From Candidatus Woesearchaeota archaeon (lineage in GTDB: Archaea; Nanobdellota; Nanobdellia; Woesearchaeales; GW2011-AR4), in the NCBI GenBank assembly GCA_018303685.1, contig JAGVXS010000058.1, positions 1-45,201 of the forward strand: a stretch of 45,201 bases of DNA, in the 5' to 3' direction. Every line of letters begins with the position of its first letter. Position 1 is the stretch's first letter. Both the position numbers and the translations under genes were made by a program. The notes under the pieces were generated by a model. It did no database searches, had not been told where the DNA came from, and saw only the letters and a program-made list of their open reading frames with translations. Positions 15,669 to 23,313 of this stretch are shown here, one piece after another.

Positions 15669-16904
15669 TAACATCCTCAATCTTCATCATCTCCTCTTTC
15701 CCGCTTTTCATATCTCTCAGCTTAACTTTATTCTCTTCCAATTCCTTTTTGCCGACAAAAACAACATACGGAGTTCCAAGCGAATTTGCATACTCAAGGT
15801 TTTTGCTTGGTCCCTTGTCGTTTAAGTCAATGTCTGCATTTATTCCCGCATCTCTCAACTGCTGTGCTATTTTCATGCTTTCGTTCAAGGTTTTAATCGG
15901 GATTATGTAAACTTTTGTGTTTGTCTTTTGCTTTGTTTCCTGCCTTTCAACAAGTGCGTCATAAATCCTGTCAACCCCGAAGCTTATGCCGACTGCTGGA
16001 ATGCTGCCTTTGCCGAGAAAAGAGCCAATCATATTGTCGTATCTGCCGCCTCCATTGAATTTTTTAAAACCGCTTCTATAACAGTTCCTGTATAATAAGC
16101 AAGCCCTCTTGCAAGTGAAACGTCAAAATCAGCTTGGCAATTCATATTTTTTAGATAAGAAATCATTTCCTCTATCTCCTTTAATCCCTCAGAATTCTTT
16201 AAAATTTTTTTTAATTGGATTATCTTTTCCCGGTTATCACCTTTGACATTTATAATGTCAATAATCTTGTTTATTTTTGACTCGTCAATTTTTTGCTGTT
16301 TTAACTCTTCCTTAACCACATTTACGCCGAATTTTTCAAGCTTGTCTATTGATAATATAACCGCTTCTTGTTTTTCCTTTTGCACTCCGCAATAGTCCAG
16401 AATATCATTTAGTAATCCCCTATTGCTGGCTTTCACAACAACTTCCAGGTTTAGTTTGGAAAATGCAGAGTAAACCAAACCCACAATTTCAGCGTCTGCT
16501 GCCATTGAATTTGAGCCGATAACATCAACATCGCACTGGGTAAACTGCCTGTACCTTGCAGAAGCGACTGGGCCGTCCCTGAAAACCTCTCCAACCTGGT
16601 ATCTCTTGAAAGGCATCTTTATAGTTGGGTTCATGCCAATGTACCTTGCCAAAGGAACGGTTAAATCATACCTCAACCCAAGCTCCCTTGCACCTTGGTC
16701 TTTCAGCTTGAAAGTTTCTTTCAGGATTTCAGCTCCGCCTGCATATTTTGAAGACAAAACATCAAACTTTTCAAGAATTGGCGTGTCCAAAGGCGCAAAC
16801 CCGTAAAGCTCGAAAACTTCCTTTAGAGTATTAACTACCTTGTCTCTTAGTATTTTCTCTTCGGGCGAAAAGTCCCGGGTTCCTTTTGGGAGTTGTAGTT
16901 CCAT
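15637..16904 (-). CDS. hisS: Histidyl-tRNA synthetase interrupted by a -1 frame break
   Basis: A class II synthetase that charges tRNA-His. The 5' frame (16904-16029) covers motif 1, motif 2 and the HisA signature (DVSLARGLAYYTG); the 3' frame (16032-15637) begins MIGSFLGKG and covers motif 3 (PAVGISFGVDRI) and the anticodon-binding domain. The essential GGGRYDN signature is encoded between them in the downstream frame. Reading slips by -1 at T TTA AAA (16068-16062) would join them as EAVLKKFNGGGRYDN. One extra A in the six-A run (16065-16060) would give exactly the same protein. The restored enzyme is about 421 residues, normal for HisRS. Confidence 0.88.
16062..16068 (-). other. Slippery heptamer T TTA AAA at the hisS frame break
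   Basis: In the upstream hisS frame the sequence reads T TTA AAA, the X XXY YYZ pattern that allows tandem -1 slippage. Slipping here restores the conserved GGGRYDN motif. The site is also a homopolymer (six A on the minus strand), so a missing base in the assembly is the simpler explanation. No clear downstream pseudoknot was found by eye. Confidence 0.45.
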
Positions 16905-16923
16905 AAAGAGATTTACTTTTAAT

Positions 16924-17532
16924 TTAGTTTAAAAACTTTGTTATAGAAATAAGCCTGCTTACTTTGTAATCCCCATTTATTTTATACCCAACCGTTATAC
17001 ACTCAGCCCTTTTCCCTGCAATCATGTCGTTTTTAGTGTCGCCAACCAGAATTGTGTTTTTCGGCCTGACTTTCAGCATTCTGCATGCCTTCAAAGCCAT
17101 GTCTGGAGCAGGCTTTCCTCTTTTGACATCGTCGACTGTCACTATAGCCTTGAAGTATTTTTTTAATTTATAATGCCTAAGTGTTGGCACTAATATCCTC
17201 TTTGGAGTATTTGTTATCAAAGCCATTTTAACGTTGTTATTCGAAAGCTTTTTAAGAACATTTACAGAGTTTGGAAACACCCTGACATATTTTCTATTTT
17301 TAGCGAAATATTTTATAGCAAGCTTGTTTGCCTCTTTTGTCGTAATTTTTATAAAAATTTTTATATTCTTTTCTATGGTATTTCCAAAAATTTTTGAAAA
17401 CCATTTTTTTGATACGGGCTTGACTCCAAAATGCTTTAATGTGTCATTGAATACATGAAACCATGCATTTTTAGAATCAACCAATACACCGTCCAAGTCG
17501 AAAAGAACGGCCTTAACCTTGTGCTTTAGCAT
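16924..17532 (-). CDS. HAD-superfamily phosphatase (phosphoglycolate phosphatase/beta-PGM-like)
   Basis: A 202-residue haloacid dehalogenase hydrolase with a helical cap. All four motifs are present: DLDGVLVDS (12-20, nucleophile Asp12 and acid Asp14), the TNT of motif 2, Lys in GKPAPDMAL, and VGDTKND. Such enzymes remove phosphate from small sugars or glycolate; the substrate is not predictable. The sequence just before its ATG on the minus strand holds GGAGG and a GGTTG/CAACC palindrome (17533-17544), which could influence initiation. Confidence 0.85.
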   Translation of the reverse strand: MLKHKVKAVLFDLDGVLVDSKNAWFHVFNDTLKHFGVKPVSKKWFSKIFGNTIEKNIKIFIKITTKEANKLAIKYFAKNRKYVRVFPNSVNVLKKLSNNNVKMALITNTPKRILVPTLRHYKLKKYFKAIVTVDDVKRGKPAPDMALKACRMLKVRPKNTILVGDTKNDMIAGKRAECITVGYKINGDYKVSRLISITKFLN

Positions 17533-17594
17533 GGTTGTGCAACCTCCACTTCTTTTGTCGGGGTGGGATAGTCGTGCTGTGAATCACCTGTGGG

Positions 17595-17626
17595 GAGGCG
17601 TAAGTTAAACGAAGTTTAACTGCCTC
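17595..17626. repeat. Isolated hairpin, 8-bp arms with a 3-nt loop, plus 5-bp outer stem
   Basis: AGTTAAAC (17603-17610), loop GAA, GTTTAACT (17614-17621) is a perfect inverted repeat. GAGGC (17595-17599) and GCCTC (17622-17626) extend it past a 3-nt bulge. The arm contains the Bud32 stop codon. The 8-3-8 geometry is identical to the units of the hairpin array at 20016-20107. On the minus strand no U-run follows, so a terminator role for Bud32 is not evident. The rest of 17533-17615 holds no gene that I can see. Confidence 0.6.
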
Positions 17627-18227
17627 TTTTAGCACGATATCTTCCCCTTTTTTCAACGACTTCCAATCGTTTTAAAATGTCTTTGCTTCTTTTTGCCTCT
17701 TTTCTGTAGGCGTCAAGAGCTGATTTAAAGCAAGCTTCCCATATCTTATAGTGCTTAGACTCAAGCCCCTCTTTCAATAGATGCAAGTCAACAGCCTTGT
17801 CTTCCGGCTTTTCGGAGAAAAATGATAAGCCGAAGTCTATGAAATAGATTTGTTTGTTTAATATCATGTTAGATGTAGTTAAATCTCCGTGTATAATTGA
17901 GTTGTTGTGCAGAATTGCAATTTTTTTTCCAATCTCGCTGCATAGTTTTTTGTAATCGGAATTTTCAAGAACTTCCTTTACCAGTTTTCCGCCAATATTT
18001 TCAATTATTAGATTTTCCCTTTCGTCATTTTTTAACAATTTTGGCGCAGGAAAATTTATAGCTTGAAGTTTTTGCAGTATCTTGGCTTCTCTTCTTGTCC
18101 TGAAGCCCCTTAGCTTTTCATCTATTTCTTTAATCCTATAGGATTTCGGAAAGCGGTTTTTGATTATTTTATTGCCTTCCAGAAATAATTTTGCTTCTGC
18201 TCCCTGAGCGATGAGTTTTTGTGGCAT
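17616..18227 (-). CDS. bud32: Bud32/PRPK-type atypical kinase (KEOPS subunit)
   Basis: Bud32 is the small kinase/ATPase of the KEOPS complex that makes the t6A modification at position 37 of ANN-decoding tRNAs. The 203-residue protein shows IHGDLTTSNMIL (catalytic loop, Asp115 and Asn120), FIDFGLS (metal-binding Asp131) and the signature PEDKAVDLHLLKEG. The basic C-terminal tail (RGRYRAKRGS) is typical. In many archaea it is fused or adjacent to Kae1; no Kae1 is in this window. A TATA-like TTATTTAAAAA (about 18246-18256) precedes the start. Confidence 0.93.
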   Translation of the reverse strand: MPQKLIAQGAEAKLFLEGNKIIKNRFPKSYRIKEIDEKLRGFRTRREAKILQKLQAINFPAPKLLKNDERENLIIENIGGKLVKEVLENSDYKKLCSEIGKKIAILHNNSIIHGDLTTSNMILNKQIYFIDFGLSFFSEKPEDKAVDLHLLKEGLESKHYKIWEACFKSALDAYRKEAKRSKDILKRLEVVEKRGRYRAKRGS

Positions 18228-18268
18228 ACTTGGATAGAAAAAGAGGTTATTTAAAAAACTAATTGTTG

Positions 18269-18757
18269 CTATGGTTGTATAGCAATACCAAACTTTTCTG
18301 CTATATCTGGATTGCTTTTATAGTAGCTTGCCACTTCCCCAAGATTTGCCAATCCATGAGCACGTTGAGCTACTAAATGGGCGTCAGTTAGGCTTTCTTC
18401 AGTACCAGCTTCAATAAGCAGCCTCCAAGCTTTCTCATAAAATTGCTGTGCGCCATCACTCATGCACGGATATGAACCAATATTACCCAGCATTACGTAT
18501 GTCCTGCCAAAATCAATTCGTGCCTCAACAGGCTGGGTTTCAAGAAGTTTTCCAAAATGTGCATCAGCTTGTTGTGCAATCTCCCCCAATACAGCAGTGA
18601 TATGTTCATCATTAATACGTTCATCACTACCTCTCGTTTTATTTGAATTTCTTATTTTGTTTACAATCCCTCCATGTAAATCACTTAAAACTTTGTCCTC
18701 TAGAAAATTACGTAAACTTCTAAGAGTTTGCGGATGTTGTAGTTGAACTATATCCAT
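18269..18757 (-). CDS. Hypothetical helical protein
   Basis: 162 residues, mostly helical, with a possible helical-repeat (TPR-like) C-terminal half (QQFYEKAWRLLIEAGTEES, then AQRAHGLANLGEVASYY). No family is recognised. It lies between Bud32 and tRNA-Gln in the same orientation and is probably cytoplasmic. The A/T-rich upstream region (18775-18812) separates it from the tRNA gene. Confidence 0.5.
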   Translation of the reverse strand: MDIVQLQHPQTLRSLRNFLEDKVLSDLHGGIVNKIRNSNKTRGSDERINDEHITAVLGEIAQQADAHFGKLLETQPVEARIDFGRTYVMLGNIGSYPCMSDGAQQFYEKAWRLLIEAGTEESLTDAHLVAQRAHGLANLGEVASYYKSNPDIAEKFGIAIQP

Positions 18758-18812
18758 AACCTATACAGAAAAATACGTACTTTAAAAAACTTTTGTCAAA
18801 ATAAAAATAAAA

Positions 18813-18937
18813 TAGCCCCGGGCAGATTCGAACTGCCGTCTCAGCCTTTCTATTGATTTGAATCAACCAGAGGGCCGAATCCTTGACCGCTAGATTCCGC
18901 GAGACAAATCTCCCTACGGGGCTGTCTAAACGGGGCT
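18813..18937 (-). tRNA. tRNA-Gln(CTG) with two introns and a repeated 5' acceptor strand
   Basis: The 3' half is clear: T arm GGCAG-TTCGAAT-CTGCC, acceptor CGGGGCT and discriminator A (18813). The anticodon stem pairs CGGCC with GGCTG; the 26 bases between are the 7-nt loop with anticodon CTG plus a 19-nt intron (18848-18866, position 37/38), which itself folds as TTGAT/ATCAA. The D arm (ATCTAGCGGTCAAGGAT) is not adjacent to an acceptor strand. AGCCCCG occurs twice upstream, at 18923-18917 and 18937-18931, leaving a 19-nt or 33-nt insert near position 8/9. A TATA box (18963-18969) is 29 bp from the outer copy, favouring the longer gene. Mature length would be 73 nt. Confidence 0.78.
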
Positions 18938-18971
18938 ATAAACAAAAAGAATAATAGCTTGTTTTTATATC

Positions 18972-19613
18972 TTATTGCTTCTGCTCCAAAACTTCGGCTT
19001 TCGGCTCGTCTGCCTTCGGCTCTTCCTTCGGCTCTTCCTTCGGCTTTTCCCTTTGTTCAATGCCGGCATACCTTATCTCGCAAACTTTTAAGGGATATAT
19101 TTTATTGAAAGTTTCCCTCATCGCAGCCTGTACCTTATGCATTATCAGCTCGTTGATAAACTCGTCATATGTCATGTTTTTGACAGTTTTTGCGAGAAAA
19201 GCAACTATGTTGTGCCTAAGCTTTGCCGCTGTAGAGCCCTTTATGTCCGATTTCGTGACAACCAGGGGCTTAACCCTCAAAAACACGTTATCGCTGGTTT
19301 CGCAGGTGAACGACAAGTCAACTTTCTCGCTTGCCCTCCTGACAAACCTCTTGACAGAGGAAGGCGCTATCTCATAGCCTATGATCCTTGTCTTGCCCTT
19401 GTCGCCTTCAATCTCGGCAACCTTGAAGCGTATGCTCACGTTCTGCCTTTTCATGTCATTTGTAAGGTTCATGAGGCTGTGGCTCAACGTCTTGCCCAGC
19501 ATCTGCTGCGGCTCATAAACCAAAGTCTCGCCTATAACCGCATTGTCAAACTGCTTCGGGGCAGTGATGTTGTACCACTGCTTTTTCTTTAATTTTGCGA
19601 CTTGTTCAGCCAT
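18972..19613 (-). CDS. rps3ae: Ribosomal protein eS1 (S3Ae)
   Basis: A small-subunit protein of the archaeal/eukaryotic ribosome (213 aa). The N-terminal KKKQWYNITAPKQFDNAVIGET and the segment KGSTAAKLRHNIVAFLAKTVK identify it. The start is ATG 19613; upstream in-frame codons to 19739 lie in a non-coding stretch. The tail is low-complexity, with repeated KEEPK units and many acidic residues. A palindromic TTTATAAA box at about 19643-19651 lies upstream. The tRNA-Gln promoter begins just after its stop codon. Confidence 0.95.
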   Translation of the reverse strand: MAEQVAKLKKKQWYNITAPKQFDNAVIGETLVYEPQQMLGKTLSHSLMNLTNDMKRQNVSIRFKVAEIEGDKGKTRIIGYEIAPSSVKRFVRRASEKVDLSFTCETSDNVFLRVKPLVVTKSDIKGSTAAKLRHNIVAFLAKTVKNMTYDEFINELIMHKVQAAMRETFNKIYPLKVCEIRYAGIEQREKPKEEPKEEPKADEPKAEVLEQKQ

Positions 19614-19712
19614 TTTAATGCCGATTTCAGGAAAATATGGCAATTTATAAAGGTTTATGTTTTTGATTGGGAATTTTTGGAATACACAAGCTGTAAATAA
19701 AATCAAACAATC

Positions 19713-19759
19713 ACGGGAGCGTCCTCTGGAAGTAAGCACGCTGGAGGAGACCCGCTTGC
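19713..19759 (-). ncRNA. Candidate small structured RNA, copy 1 of 2
   Basis: Read on the minus strand, these 47 bases begin GCAAGCGGGTCTCCTCC and end AGAGGACGCTCCCGT. They match the 47 bases at 31456-31502 (plus strand) at 36 positions; nine of the eleven differences lie in the central loop. TCCTC and GAGGA pair around a 17-nt loop. A TATA-like TTTAAACATT (19791-19782) precedes it by about 30 bp, as at copy 2, and U-rich sequence follows (TTTTATTT near 19701-19694). It lies between the zinc-ribbon gene and eS1. A repeat end of a mobile element is an alternative reading. Confidence 0.5.
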
Positions 19760-19816
19760 TATATTTCGCCGAAGCAAGATTAATGTTTAAACCTCAAATC
19801 CAGAATATTATCCTTT

Positions 19817-19960
19817 CTAATCCAGAACCAAGCCGCATTTCTTGCAGTAGAATTCCTCATTTGCATACTCAATGTCCTTGCTGCCGCAGTCAGGGCACTG
19901 CCTAAGCAAGTCCTCTCTCTTGACAGTTTCCAGACTTCTGACATTCCCTGAATAAGCCAT
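19817..19960 (-). CDS. Short TFIIB-type zinc-ribbon protein (47 residues)
   Basis: The start is ATG 19960, preceded on the minus strand by a strong GGGGG ribosome binding sequence. The whole protein is a zinc ribbon: CPDCGSK, then YCKKCGLVLD at the C-terminus, the pattern of the transcription factor B N-terminal ribbon. It lacks the cyclin-fold domains of TFB, so it is either a stand-alone zinc-ribbon protein, common in small archaeal genomes, or a remnant. A TATA box (about 20002-20010) precedes it, and the hairpin array abuts that promoter. Confidence 0.7.
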   Translation of the reverse strand: MAYSGNVRSLETVKREDLLRQCPDCGSKDIEYANEEFYCKKCGLVLD

Positions 19961-20011
19961 TATTAACCCCCAAATTATATACTCGGGAACGAGATTATAC
20001 CATTTATAAAG

Positions 20012-20128
20012 GTTTCGTTTTGCAAAGCAAAACGGAACACCGAAAAACACAGTTTTTCGATTGTTTCGGAATTGAAAATTCCGAATACCCTGAAATCTGC
20101 GATTTCAATGGTTTCGGTTTTAAAAAAC
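20012..20128. repeat. Regular array of four (possibly five) short hairpins, 25-bp period
   Basis: Four inverted repeats follow each other: CGTTTTGC/GCAAAACG (20016-20034), CGAAAAAC/GTTTTTCG (20041-20059), TCGGAATT/AATTCCGA (20066-20084) and TGAAATC/GATTTCA (20091-20107). Each has a 3-nt loop (AAA, ACA, GAA, TGC), separated by 6 bases. Centres are at 20025, 20050, 20075 and 20099. Arm sequences differ, so this is not one repeated operator. A weaker unit, GTTTT/AAAAC (20117-20128), follows. The first stem extends to 12 bp (20012-20038) with one G-U. The array fills the gap between the Rad50 stop and the promoter of the zinc-ribbon gene. Confidence 0.75.
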
Positions 20129-20150
20129 TAAGCCCAGAAATTTAATATGC

Positions 20151-22214
20151 TCAAACCACCACGCTCACACTTTCCTGCTTCTGCACCCTTATTACATTCT
20201 CAACAAAGCTTTCTATCTTGCTTTCATGGCTTACAATAATCACTTGCTTCATGTTCAATTGCTCTAAAACATCCCTTACCTTGTCAAGCTGCTCTGTGGA
20301 AAAGCCGTCAGTAGGCTCGTCAAGCATTATGATGTCCTTGGTTTTTATGCCGGCAACAATGTCGTTTATAACCTTGTTCAGCGCCAATCTGTATGACAAT
20401 GCAACAGAGGTTTTCTCGCCGCCGCTTAAATTCTCAATATAAGTCTCATAGCCGTCCTGCTCTATTACCGGAGTGAATTCCTCGTCAACCCTTACATTCA
20501 TTGCCTCGTCCTCAAGCAAAATGTCAAACCAGTTCCTGAACAGTTCGTTAAACTGGGAATGTATGTTAACCATCACATGCTTTTCCATAGTTGACATTAA
20601 ATTTACAAACAATTCATCAATCCATCTGCCCAATTGGGAGATATAGCTTAGTTTTTCCTTTGCCTTCTGCTTTTCATTTATCTCCTTTTCCAGATTCAAA
20701 ATCAGCCTTCCGGCTGACTCCTTTTCTGTCTCATACTTTCTCCTCTCAAGCTCCAGAAACCTCTCCTGAGGCAGCAATTCGTCAATTTCTTTTTTCACAG
20801 CCCTGTATTTTTCCTCTGCTTCAGCATATTTTTCTATTTTTGAGTGCAATTCCGATTTTTTTGAATTCAGCAGGCCTATTTCCCTTTTTATCACTTCCTT
20901 TAGCCTGTGCTTTTCACCCCTCAGGCCGATTTTCTCATTCAGGTTGTCAAATTTTATTTTCAAAACGCTGAAATGGCTCTGCTCCTTTATCAATGAATCG
21001 CGCTCTTTTTTCAGCTGAAGCCTTATTTTTTCGAGCTTTGACTCTTCCTCCCTGCAGCCTTGCACCTGCTGAACCAGCTCGCTGTATTTCGCGCTTTCCC
21101 TCAGATGAATGCCATGCTTGTGGCTTTCATCAACCTTCTGCTCGCACACCGGGCATATTTCCAGGGATTCCATCTTCCTTATAGTGTCATTGCAGTGCTC
21201 TATTTTCACCTCAAGCTCTTTTATCCTCTTTATCGCATTTTTGTAATTCTGCTCCGCCTCGCCTATTTCATTTTCTTTCTCATCGATTTTTTTTGTTGTC
21301 AGGCTTAAATCCTCCAGCCTTTTGCCTTCAACATCCTTTTTAAGCGCTTCAGTCTGGGACTCGAGCTTTTTTATCTCCTCGTTCAATCTGTTATTCTGCT
21401 CTATTCTGTGGCTGAGGTTTGCTTCCGCAATTCCAAGCTCTTTTCTGAGCAAATTCAGCTCGTTTATTTCCTTTTCAATCGCTTCAATGGAAATTTTTTT
21501 GCTGTTGATTATTCTTTTTATCTCGTCTATTTTGGGCGCTAAGCTGCTTAACAGATTGCCAATATCCAGAATCTCAATTTTTTTCGCCTCCAAATCCTTT
21601 TTCTTGTACTCTAAGTCCAGAATGTAGCCTTCAAGATGCTTTTTCTTCTCCTTCAATGAGGATGTTATGATTTTTGAATTATCCTTTGCCCTTTTGTACT
21701 TGTCTATGTTGAAAACCTTTCTCAAAGTTTCAAGCCTTGTATCCTTGTCGTCATAAAGTATTTTTTTCATCTCCTCCTGTGGAGTGTAAACAGTATAGCG
21801 GTAAATCAAGTCCTTGCCTTTTTTTACCAGGTCTTTCGGATAGCCGAGCAGTTCCAGGGCAATCGCCCTTAGTTCCTCTGCTGTGCCTTCTTTTTTTATT
21901 CCATTTGTTATTACATAGCCGGCTTCCTGCTTTATATCTTCATTGCTTCTTTTCAGGGCCCTTTTTATTATCACCTCCTTGTTGTCAATCTGCATTTTCA
22001 ATTCGACAGAGCCTTCCTTTTTGCCGTGCCTCAGCAAAGTGTAAGCAGGCAATTCGCCTTTCTTTGCGCCGAAAATAGCAAACTCTATTGCAAGCAGAAT
22101 TGTTGACTTTCCAGAGCCAATGTCGCCAGCCAGAAGAACAGAGCCTGAAGGAAAATTTATCTCTGCATTTTCATAGCTTCTTATATTGTGCAGCTTTATG
22201 GATTTGAGGAGCAT
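20151..22214 (-). CDS. rad50: Rad50-like SMC-family ATPase
   Basis: Rad50 with Mre11 tethers and processes DNA double-strand breaks. The 687-residue protein has an N-terminal Walker A (GDIGSGKST, 30-38), long coiled coils (about 180-345 and 375-545), a zinc-hook CPVC (354-357) and the C-terminal signature LSGGEKTSVALSYRLALN followed by Walker B (DIIMLDEPTDG). It is shorter than the usual 850-900 residues, mainly in the coiled coils. No Mre11, HerA or NurA gene is adjacent, unlike many archaea. A TATA-like TATTTAAAA (about 22234-22242) lies 24 bp before the start. Confidence 0.9.
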   Translation of the reverse strand: MLLKSIKLHNIRSYENAEINFPSGSVLLAGDIGSGKSTILLAIEFAIFGAKKGELPAYTLLRHGKKEGSVELKMQIDNKEVIIKRALKRSNEDIKQEAGYVITNGIKKEGTAEELRAIALELLGYPKDLVKKGKDLIYRYTVYTPQEEMKKILYDDKDTRLETLRKVFNIDKYKRAKDNSKIITSSLKEKKKHLEGYILDLEYKKKDLEAKKIEILDIGNLLSSLAPKIDEIKRIINSKKISIEAIEKEINELNLLRKELGIAEANLSHRIEQNNRLNEEIKKLESQTEALKKDVEGKRLEDLSLTTKKIDEKENEIGEAEQNYKNAIKRIKELEVKIEHCNDTIRKMESLEICPVCEQKVDESHKHGIHLRESAKYSELVQQVQGCREEESKLEKIRLQLKKERDSLIKEQSHFSVLKIKFDNLNEKIGLRGEKHRLKEVIKREIGLLNSKKSELHSKIEKYAEAEEKYRAVKKEIDELLPQERFLELERRKYETEKESAGRLILNLEKEINEKQKAKEKLSYISQLGRWIDELFVNLMSTMEKHVMVNIHSQFNELFRNWFDILLEDEAMNVRVDEEFTPVIEQDGYETYIENLSGGEKTSVALSYRLALNKVINDIVAGIKTKDIIMLDEPTDGFSTEQLDKVRDVLEQLNMKQVIIVSHESKIESFVENVIRVQKQESVSVVV

Positions 22215-22299
22215 AAGCCCGGTAATGATTAAAGTTATTTAAAAGTTGTTGTGAGAAATAAAAAAATTTGTCACAATATAGGCAGTAAAAATAGCTGTT

Positions 22300-23268
22300 T
22301 TATTTCAGCTTCTTCTTCAAATTCTCAATCACAGTTACAGGAGTCGGGTCAACCCTGTTGGCTAACGCCAAATAATAAGACGCAAAATCGCCATAGTAAA
22401 TGCCTGAAAAAATCCTTGAAAGCAAGCCCTCGCCTCTTGTAAAAACCTCTTCAACATCAACCCTGCTTGAGATGATTTCCTTTGTCACGTCCATTCTTTT
22501 TTTTACCCTATCATTGTCGTTTTTGTCCCTTATAAATATTGCAGCAAAGTCACTTTTGTTCATGCTCCGGTATCCAGCTATCTCATTGTGGTTCATCTCA
22601 GAAAATGAATGATGGAATGCTGCAGCCTTGCTATTCTCATTGAACTGGGTTTTCCACCTGTAAGCAACTGCATTAAGCATTTCAGAGGCATAAATTATCG
22701 GTGTTCTTAATCCGATTTTCTTTGCAATCCTTTCTCCAACTGCCCTGAATTCATCTGTTTTTGACAAAATATCGAGCATTTCCTCAATTTCTTTGCCTTT
22801 GACATCAACAATCCCAGAATTGGCCAAAACCCCCAAAACCGGAAAAAATGTATAGCCCAATGCCGCCCTTGGCTGCAAACCACTTGGAATCTTAATGGCT
22901 TTTTTTGCCATAACGCCAAGCTGCCCGCCTGATGTGACAGCAACAATCTTTGCCTTTTTTCTTTGCGCGTCTTCAAAAGCCGACGATGTCTCTTCTGTGT
23001 TGCCGGAATAGGAAACAGCAAAAACCAATGTGTTTTCATCAACAAAATTTGGAACTTTATAATCTCTGACGACAAAGACAGGCACTTTTGAATCGTGCAT
23101 GTAAATCTTCAGCAAATCCCCGCCGACAGCAGAGCCGCCCATGCCGCACACAACAATTTTGTCAACTTTGCCGGAAACTGTCATTCCCTTGGGCAGCTCT
23201 AGTGCTGTCCTGCACTGCAAAGGAAAATCCTCAATGACTTTCAGCATGTTTGAAGGGTCGGCTGGCAT
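22300..23268 (-). CDS. Bifunctional phosphoglucose/phosphomannose isomerase
   Basis: A SIS-domain enzyme that interconverts glucose 6-phosphate or mannose 6-phosphate with fructose 6-phosphate, linking glycolysis and sugar-nucleotide synthesis. The 322-residue protein has the N-terminal VCGMGGSAVGGDLLKIY, the substrate-phosphate site VSYSGNTEETSSAFEDA, the Glu-containing HSFSEMNHNE and the C-terminal PVTVIENLKKKL typical of archaeal PGI/PMI. A TATA-like box (about 23288-23297) is upstream. It is probably cytoplasmic and monocistronic. Confidence 0.92.
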   Translation of the reverse strand: MPADPSNMLKVIEDFPLQCRTALELPKGMTVSGKVDKIVVCGMGGSAVGGDLLKIYMHDSKVPVFVVRDYKVPNFVDENTLVFAVSYSGNTEETSSAFEDAQRKKAKIVAVTSGGQLGVMAKKAIKIPSGLQPRAALGYTFFPVLGVLANSGIVDVKGKEIEEMLDILSKTDEFRAVGERIAKKIGLRTPIIYASEMLNAVAYRWKTQFNENSKAAAFHHSFSEMNHNEIAGYRSMNKSDFAAIFIRDKNDNDRVKKRMDVTKEIISSRVDVEEVFTRGEGLLSRIFSGIYYGDFASYYLALANRVDPTPVTVIENLKKKLK

Positions 23269-23313
23269 TTTAAAGAGGAGTTTTTTAAGATATATAAAAT
23301 ATTTGGTATTTTG

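Noticed and set aside
17595-17626. Hairpin as intrinsic terminator
   Set aside because: The T-run follows on the plus strand while the adjacent genes are on the minus strand, and archaeal termination relies mainly on U-tracts and FttA rather than hairpins.
19721-19760. Resemblance to the SRP RNA helix 8 loop (GGAAG...AGCA) on the plus strand
   Set aside because: The matching GGAA region is exactly the part that differs in the second copy at 31456-31502, the flanking pairs do not form, and the gap is too short for an archaeal SRP RNA.
19657-19905. Plus-strand open frame of 82 codons
   Set aside because: It crosses the RNA element and runs antisense to the zinc-ribbon gene, has no codon bias or recognised motif, and has no promoter of its own.
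20012-20128. CRISPR array
   Set aside because: Units differ in sequence, the 6-nt spacers are far too short, and no cas genes are present.
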